Assembly: GCA_029255685.2 (NCBI GenBank)
Contig: CM055318.2
Coordinates: 4,035,001-4,099,000 of the forward strand
DNA: 64,000 bases
From: Silene conica
Taxonomy: Eukaryota > Streptophyta > Magnoliopsida > Caryophyllales > Caryophyllaceae
Direction: 5' to 3'
A program made the translations under genes and the position numbers. This document shows, piece after piece, positions 57,986 to 64,000 of this stretch; positions within the stretch are counted from its first letter, which is position 1; each line of letters begins with the position of its first letter. The notes under the pieces were generated by a model that worked only from the letters and a program-made list of their open reading frames with translations, was not told the DNA's origin and ran no database searches.

Positions 57986-59208
57986 AATCCTAATGAGATG
58001 TATATTTTTATTTTAGATAATACTTAAGAGTCGTTGGTTATATACGGGAACTTTCAATATCTAGGAAGTTTCATATCACATGATTTTACAATTTTTATGA
58101 ATTAAAAAATGTTATTTTGTTACATGTAGACATGGTAATTCAAGTAGGCATTCTCACCTAACTAGGTGTACCTAGATAACCAATTTTTCCATTATGAATT
58201 AGAATTTATGAAAAGTTCTAATTCATGTGAATTGGAGTTAAAATATCTTTCTCTTTTTAGTTAAAATATACTCCGTACTTCACTAAAACATAATAAAGAC
58301 AAACAAATAAGAATGAAACAAACTTAAAGAAAGTAGTAATAAACACTACTTACCTACACGTGATTTTTTTTAAAAATTGCCATTAGCTTATAACGGTATT
58401 AAGCGAGCGCAAATTTTTATTGAAGATCAATACTATTCGTCATAAATTAGAGACGGACTGCGGGATAGTGTTCCTCTCACAATTGCAAGTGACAAATTAA
58501 CTGAGAATTAAATGGAGCATCTCACTTGCCTTCCTGCTTGTGAGAGTTGTGACATTATGAGAACAGTTCAGTAAGTTATATATCATTTTCAGATAACAAG
58601 TGGGGCAATTTGGTACATATTTAACCCGTCTTATATTTAAAACGGATGATAATGATCTAAAATAAAAATTTATGTTGTCAGAAATACCCTATCCGTCTTT
58701 CAATTTACGGGAGAACCGAAATGGGAGAGGCATGGAATAGAATAAAGAAAGATACAGAAGAGTGGAAGACCTTACTTGTTGGAAAACGTAATACTCCGTA
58801 TTTGTTTTGTCCGTTCCTCTGTATTCAACTACATACTTTAACATTTTTAATTTGTGTTACAACTTACACGTACAAATATACGTCGCTAATTAACCAATAC
58901 TGTATTAATTAATACACTACTTGTTAATTGTTGTCGATCTGATCTGTTTTTTATTTTAAAATGTTTCGGTACAGATTAGGGTTATGCAAGTACACAGAAA
59001 TTGTCTTCCTTCCTAATTCTCATGCATTACAAAAATGTTAATAAGTCGATAACGTTGATTCGTCAGCTAGATAATCGGGATATGGATACATCATTTCCGT
59101 ATTAATTTCAATAATTATCTGTGCGACAATTATGTCTTATGTTCTTTTATAAAATGTGACCATAGAAAGTAACCACTTAAAAAAAGGTCATTTTTTACTT
59201 ATAAAAAA

Positions 59209-59480
59209 TACTCCCTTCTACAGTTCTACCCATTATAAGTGTCTCATTTAGGAGTGAATAGAACATTTAAGGAATACTAATTGTTTAATATTTTGGGTAG
59301 TGTAAGGGTATTTAGATTGGGTAGTGTAAGTAATTATATTGGGTTAGGGGTGGGTGGGTAATATATAGAAATAGGGAAGGGTAAAAAGGTAATAAAACAG
59401 CCCAAATAATACACAACGAGACACTTTGACGAATAAAACAAAATGAAGAACGGGACGCTTATAATGGGTAGGAAGGAGTA
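59209..59480. mobile_element. MITE, TACTCCCTTCTACAGTTC ends
   Basis: The left end TACTCCCTTCTACAGTTCTA pairs imperfectly with the right end GGGTAGGAAGGAGTA. Inner CCCATTATAAGTGTCTCATT pairs with GGACGCTTATAATGGG. TA at both edges. Confidence 0.7.
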
Positions 59481-59953
59481 TCATTTTCTATTTTCGTTAC
59501 ACGCACAATATACGTTGCTAATAAACCATATTAATACGCTAAGTTGTTAAATTGTCATCGATCTGATCCGATCTTTATTTTAAAATAAGTAGGTTAGAGT
59601 TTTCAAGGACAGACAGAGTAAATGTCTACCTTCCACAGTTCCTCATTCTCATGCATTACAAAAATGATAACAAATCGATAACGTTGATTCATCAGCTAGA
59701 TGATCGGGATTTGAATACATGATACATCATTCTCCGTATTAATTTAATCTAATTGATTCTTTTTTATATGATACTTTAAAATCACAAATTCTTTTGTGAT
59801 GGCAATATACGTCGCAAATTTGTGACATGTCAAATAGAACTCATTTAGACAGATAAAGACAAAATATTTGTGATTCTATATGCACTTTTTTTGTTTTATC
59901 TAAACTAGTGGATATACTTGACCCGTGCAAGAGAGAGTTATTGCTTTGGAATT

Positions 59954-60501
59954 AGGGTCTTAATGAGCCGAGCCGAGCAAGGCCGAGTTCAAGCTTGGCC
60001 TTGCTCGGCTTGTGCTCGATTACCAAACTCGAGCTCAAGTTCGAGCTCGAGCCGATCTTACCCGAACTTGAAAAAAATGCGCTCGTTACAAAGCTTGCGA
60101 GCTTTAACACGAGCTCGAGCCAAATCGAGCCTACGTAAAATTGCTTATTTTTTTATTTTTTTTTTTCCGATATTTTCAATAACAAGGTTCAAAGATTTTA
60201 TGTAAAAATATTTAGCAAATCAACAAGATATTTGATATATATGATACAAAGATATAATAATGATAACATAATTTTTATAAAATATGAGCATATTTTTATA
60301 AAATATGATTAATATCTTATGTAATCTCAAATGTTCGAGCCGCTCGCGAGCTTTTCGAGTCGAGCCAGGCTTTGCTCGGCTTGACTCGTTAAGCTCTCGA
60401 GCCGAGCCCGAGCCCGAGCTCGAGTCGAGGTCACACGAGCCGAGCTTTGACCGAGCCGATCTCGAGTTGCTCGCGAGCTGTATCGTCTCATTAACAGCGC
60501 T
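59954..60501. mobile_element. hAT-type GAGCTCG-rich MITE, second copy
   Basis: It starts AGGGTCTTAATGAGCCGAG and ends CTCATTAACAGCGCT, inverted with small changes. It is flanked by TTGGAATT (59946-59953) and ATGGAATT (60502-60509), an 8-bp duplication with one change. Dense GAGCC, CTCGAGC and GCTCG words lie at both ends around an AT-rich centre, as in the PBE intron element at 34635. The open frames over it are repeats. Confidence 0.78.
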
Positions 60502-60509
60502 ATGGAATT

Positions 60510-61259
60510 CATGTAATTAGGCCTTAATTCTATTAGATAGATTGATTGAATTATGCAGATATCAACTAGTTGGGTTTAAGTCTCGTCAACATCAAAATCG
60601 CCCTTATTCCTCATTTACACAAAAACACATAGATTAATTGTTCAGCACGTAACTACCCCGCGATTGTTTCTATTATTATTTTCAATAATATGAAAGATTA
60701 CAAAATCAAAATCCTTAATTAAGTCATTTTCTTATAAATCGAATAATATTCATAATGTGGTCGAGAAAGGAGCAACGGGAAAGATTACATCAAAATTATT
60801 GAATTATTAGATGGAATGAAATGAGATGGTCCTTGTCAAGAACAATGTGACAAATTCGTCCTAATTCTTTGTTTTTCATAATATTCTTTTTCAACTTTTT
60901 TTTAAAAGATTCCCGATTCGCAAAACACTGAAAAAAAGTTGCGACAAAATCCTATCCAAATAAATGTCATCCACAAATTCCAAATCTCCAATTAATCCAA
61001 TTCTCTTTTTTTTCACCATTTTTAATGACGATCCAAATAAACCATTTGACACACTATGGTATTGATAATTTAAACTCCGTGTTAAGCTAATGACGTGTTA
61101 CAACTTATAAGGGAAAAATATTAGGACAAAAGATTAGACACGAAATAAAACCGATGATCTACATTGACTTACTCTCGTAATTAAATCCGTCCTTGTAAAT
61201 TGTAATGACGAACTTTGGAGTAAGAGTATCATACATTTGATGTACTACCACCAATTTTA
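60510..61259. other. Intergenic, no gene recognised
   Basis: AT-rich with no open frame of note. A weak CATTATCAT...type inversion could not be confirmed. I see nothing further in it. Confidence 0.4.
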
Positions 61260-61470
61260 TACTCCCTCCGTCACGATCAATTGTTATCTATGGCTTTTGA
61301 CACAAAGGTTAAGAAAAGAGGTATAAATGAATTTGGACCATACAAATCACATGACCCCACATGTAATGAAATGTGATCCACAAAAGGTTGCCAAAAATAG
61401 AAATAGATAACAATTCAATAATACACCCTAAAATGAAAATAGATAACTATTGATCGGAACGGAAGAAGTA
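61260..61470. mobile_element. MITE, TACTCCCTCCGTCACGATCA ends
   Basis: The left end TACTCCCTCCGTCACGATCAA pairs with the right end TTGATCGGAACGGAAGAAGTA (quoted in parts), and inner TTGTTATCTATGGC with AATAGATAACTATT. TA at the edges, Stowaway-like. Confidence 0.7.
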
Positions 61471-61642
61471 GTTTTTAAGCATTTATAATAATATTTTTGA
61501 GTTTAGTTATTAAAACATTAAGCTTCGAACTTACAATAAAATTCAAAAAAACATACATATAAACTTAGTTATATTTTAGTGTAACGGGATTAAAAATTTA
61601 AAATCTAACTTATAAATTTTAATAAACTCAGAAAATATATAT

Positions 61643-61800
61643 ATGCTCAACAATAAATAAAGTCTAGGGTAAGAAGCAAAAAAAAATACTCATGCTCAAA
61701 AACAAATGAAGTTTAGGGTAATAAGCTCAAAAAAATACTCATATGCTCAAAAACAAATAAAGTTTAAGGTAATAAGCTTAAAAAATATTAATATGCTCAA
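61643..61800. repeat. 50-bp tandem repeat, three copies
   Basis: ATGCTCAA starts units at 61643, 61692, 61743 and a partial unit at 61793 (period 49-51). Each continues with AACAAATAAAGTTTAGGGT and AATAAGCTCAAAAAAATACT. It accounts for the open frame in this region. Confidence 0.85.
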
Positions 61801-62592
61801 AAACTATGAGGTTTATCCGATGTATGTTTCTATTTCTCCGAACTTTGCCAAATACATGCACAGTTTGTATGAACTTAGAGATGATTTCATAGCACAGACT
61901 TTCAAGCAATTTACTACCAATATATATCTCGAAAAAAAGGATGATATTATCCAAAACTTCTGACTTTAGTTTTAAAAAAGAACAGTAAATCAAATGTATC
62001 ATTTTCTAAACAATGACAGAATGTTTATTGAATTGTTAAAAACTTGCCACTAATCCGGTTAACGCGTCATTAAGCATAACATAAACACTAGTTAACGTCG
62101 ATCATTTCCGTTTCATAAACTACTCCCTCGTAATGTCGTAAAGTCGTATACTCGTATGTAAGTAGCCTTCGCATAATGGCGATGGCTTCTCCGTGTATAA
62201 GAATCAGGTTCCGATACACCGGAAAGCTTGTGTATTGTCTAATCTTTAAGCCAAATAAAATAAAGTCTGTAGTTTTAATACCGAAACTAGTCATAATATT
62301 CTCATCGGGACCGCGAAAAAAAAAAACTTTTTGGACCACCACAAGTCCACCACCATCACTCGGTCACACCTAGTTCAGGTACTACTATACTAGTCATTTG
62401 CTAACAAAGCTGCAGAAAATATCTCATCAACCACAACACCAAGTTCAAGTACTAGTCACTAGGCATTTGATCCGGTTTACGTTTCTTTCGAAACAAAAAA
62501 AAACAAAAACAAAGACAGAAACGATTGATACTAATCTATGACTCCAAGTCTACATTCTTACAGGCTACAACTGCTATTTTGTTAATCACAAG

Positions 62593-62634
62593 TTTAGGGT
62601 TTAGGGTTTAGGGTTTAGGGTTTAGGGTTTAGGG
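62593..62634. repeat. Interstitial telomere-type array (TTTAGGG)x6
   Basis: Six perfect TTTAGGG units, then TTTCGCC. Flanks are ordinary AT-rich sequence on both sides, so it is interstitial and not a chromosome end in this window. Confidence 0.95.
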
Positions 62635-62644
62635 TTTCGCCGTT

Positions 62645-64000
62645 AAAAGCTGAACACGGATAGTTACTCTCTCACAAAATGGAAGTGACACGACCCATGA
62701 AATGCTCAATTTCACCTCACTTGTCCTTCCACTTGTCTTGTTGTAAGAGGGACACTAACACTATTCAGTTTGGTAATACGCATCAGATCTTCCAAATCTC
62801 AGGATTATACTACCACTATTCAGTTCAATTTCACGCGTTGGTTCAATTTGTTGAAAACATTTCTCAAACAAACGCATGGAAATGAAATGATAGAGTAATA
62901 AAGGGACCGGCACTAGTTAACAGACGTCCATCTTAGTTCCTCCACCTCAACTATTCCTTAAGAAAAAAAGGGGGATAGCAAAGAAATTCAGAAGTCATCT
63001 ACCAACAATGTTTATAGACTAACAATAAACTTCGATTCTACTCATACTACAGCAGCAATAGCGACAGAAGTAGCAACCGATGGATCTCTAAGTTCTCTCA
63101 TCAACAATTCTACAATCTACAGCACCACCACAATACACGGTATTTAAAAACTTGGATCCTACTCATTCTTAGATCTTATGACAATAGCTAAAGAAGGGGA
63201 CAGCAATTGATATTAAAATTCATTAACAACAATTCCATGGTTGCCCCAGCACAAACTAACCACCAATTAGATCCTTCACAATACCACAGTGCCTCATGAG
63301 CTCCTGCATATAGGGGTCGAGGGGGTTCTCATGTCCGTAAATTTAGTAAACCATTTTCCTTAATTACACGATGATCCAGATTCAAAATATAATGAATCAT
63401 TCAACTTTATTGAAAATCGAAACACAAACTAACCAATTCAAATATCTAATAATGGAACAGCAAAAGATGGAGCTGACTTCTGAAATGTGAGAAAATTTCA
63501 TAATTCCTAGTGTTTATTATAACTTTATAGGGTATCCCAGCATAAACTCAATTCTACTGCCTAAGAATCAAGGAATATGAAATGTTCTGCTACAAACTCA
63601 ATCCAGCAATATCTACGTCATTCTACGCACATTGTCCCATACAAAGAAGCTCAATTGTGTCGCAACACTCCTACCCCTTTCGTAATACACCCCAACACTA
63701 GCACTTTAAGCACCTTCACTATATAAGTAAAGCCAGCAAGGTCGTGATGTTTCCTCGTAGAATCATAAAACTTTCACACTAGCTCATGCACTAACTAACA
63801 TCCTTCAGCATTAGGATCATGACAAATCCGAAAACAAAATAAAATCTAGTACCATCCTCAAATAAGCTTACGAATTCAACTAAGCATCACTCACTAGCTA
63901 AAACACATACATAAACACCACCAATACCTCACCATTCACCAAGAGAAGAATGTAACATAAAAGGTCTATCGTCCTATCAATTTATAATCACACTGCTAGA
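62645..64000. other. Window end, no gene recognised
   Basis: After a CACGGATAG-family MITE remnant (about 62650-62760), the last 1.2 kb is CA-rich on the plus strand, without long frames or clear splice sites. The composition (many ACAACA, CACCA and CATCA words) resembles an intron or UTR rather than a transposon, so a gene may continue beyond 64000. No exon could be supported. Confidence 0.35.

Noticed and set aside
61706..61963. An 85-codon plus-strand frame
   Set aside because: Its first half is the 50-bp tandem repeat, and the remainder has no recognisable motif.
62593..62634. A chromosome end
   Set aside because: Only six telomere-type units with ordinary sequence on both sides.

Overview
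The window is nuclear DNA of a flowering plant. All genes have short GT-AG introns, and their best matches by eye are to land-plant protein families (U-box/ARM ligase PUB45/PUB6/PUB7 group, 20S proteasome beta-5, Kish/TMEM167, an At1g67480-type F-box/kelch protein, an At3g27210-type membrane-anchored protein). The remaining AT-rich sequence is packed with plant-style MITEs, Helitrons, SINEs and LTR remnants. A core eudicot is clear. Caryophyllales is only a guess, from the look of the MITE families (GTGACGG-type and ACTCCCTCC-type elements).

Layout. 0-2.6 kb: a broken GH28 (polygalacturonase-like) fragment inside a 902-bp element with terminal inverted repeats, then a 210-residue unassigned gene. 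2.7-2.9 kb: a 162-bp solo LTR. 3.3-8.7 kb: the minus-strand PUB45-like gene in five coding exons. 9-24.6 kb: no gene. This part is dominated by two Helitrons of one family lying in opposite directions (11996-21959), with tandem Helitron 5' halves and a 2.9-kb solo LTR carrying two blocks of internal tandem repeats (14095-17030, duplication ATGAA). 24.7-29.2 kb: a third Helitron with a nested hAT-type element. 29.2-30.7 kb: a long-TIR, Mutator-like element. 30.8 kb: tRNA-Leu(UAA). 31.7-36.1 kb: proteasome beta-5 on the plus strand. 37.3-39.9 kb: Kish on the plus strand. 40.1-41.9 kb: the At3g27210-like gene on the minus strand. 43.3-45.1 kb: a tandem array with a period of about 250-320 bp, with inverted relatives at 55.8-56.9 kb. 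46.8-48.6 kb: the F-box/kelch gene on the minus strand. 49-64 kb: no recognisable gene, only MITEs, short tandem repeats and a six-copy interstitial telomere-type block.

The genes do not form a pathway. They are independent housekeeping or regulatory plant genes: protein turnover (U-box E3, F-box adaptor, proteasome catalytic subunit), Golgi traffic (Kish) and a lipid-anchored protein of unknown role. From memory, several have Arabidopsis relatives in two chromosome blocks (At1g67 and At3g26-27), which hints at an old syntenic segment expanded by transposons. I see no sign of a new biological system. The unusual material is structural: nested opposing Helitrons, the repeat-bearing solo LTR, gene capture by a TIR element, the satellite-like array and a three-nucleotide coding exon in Kish.
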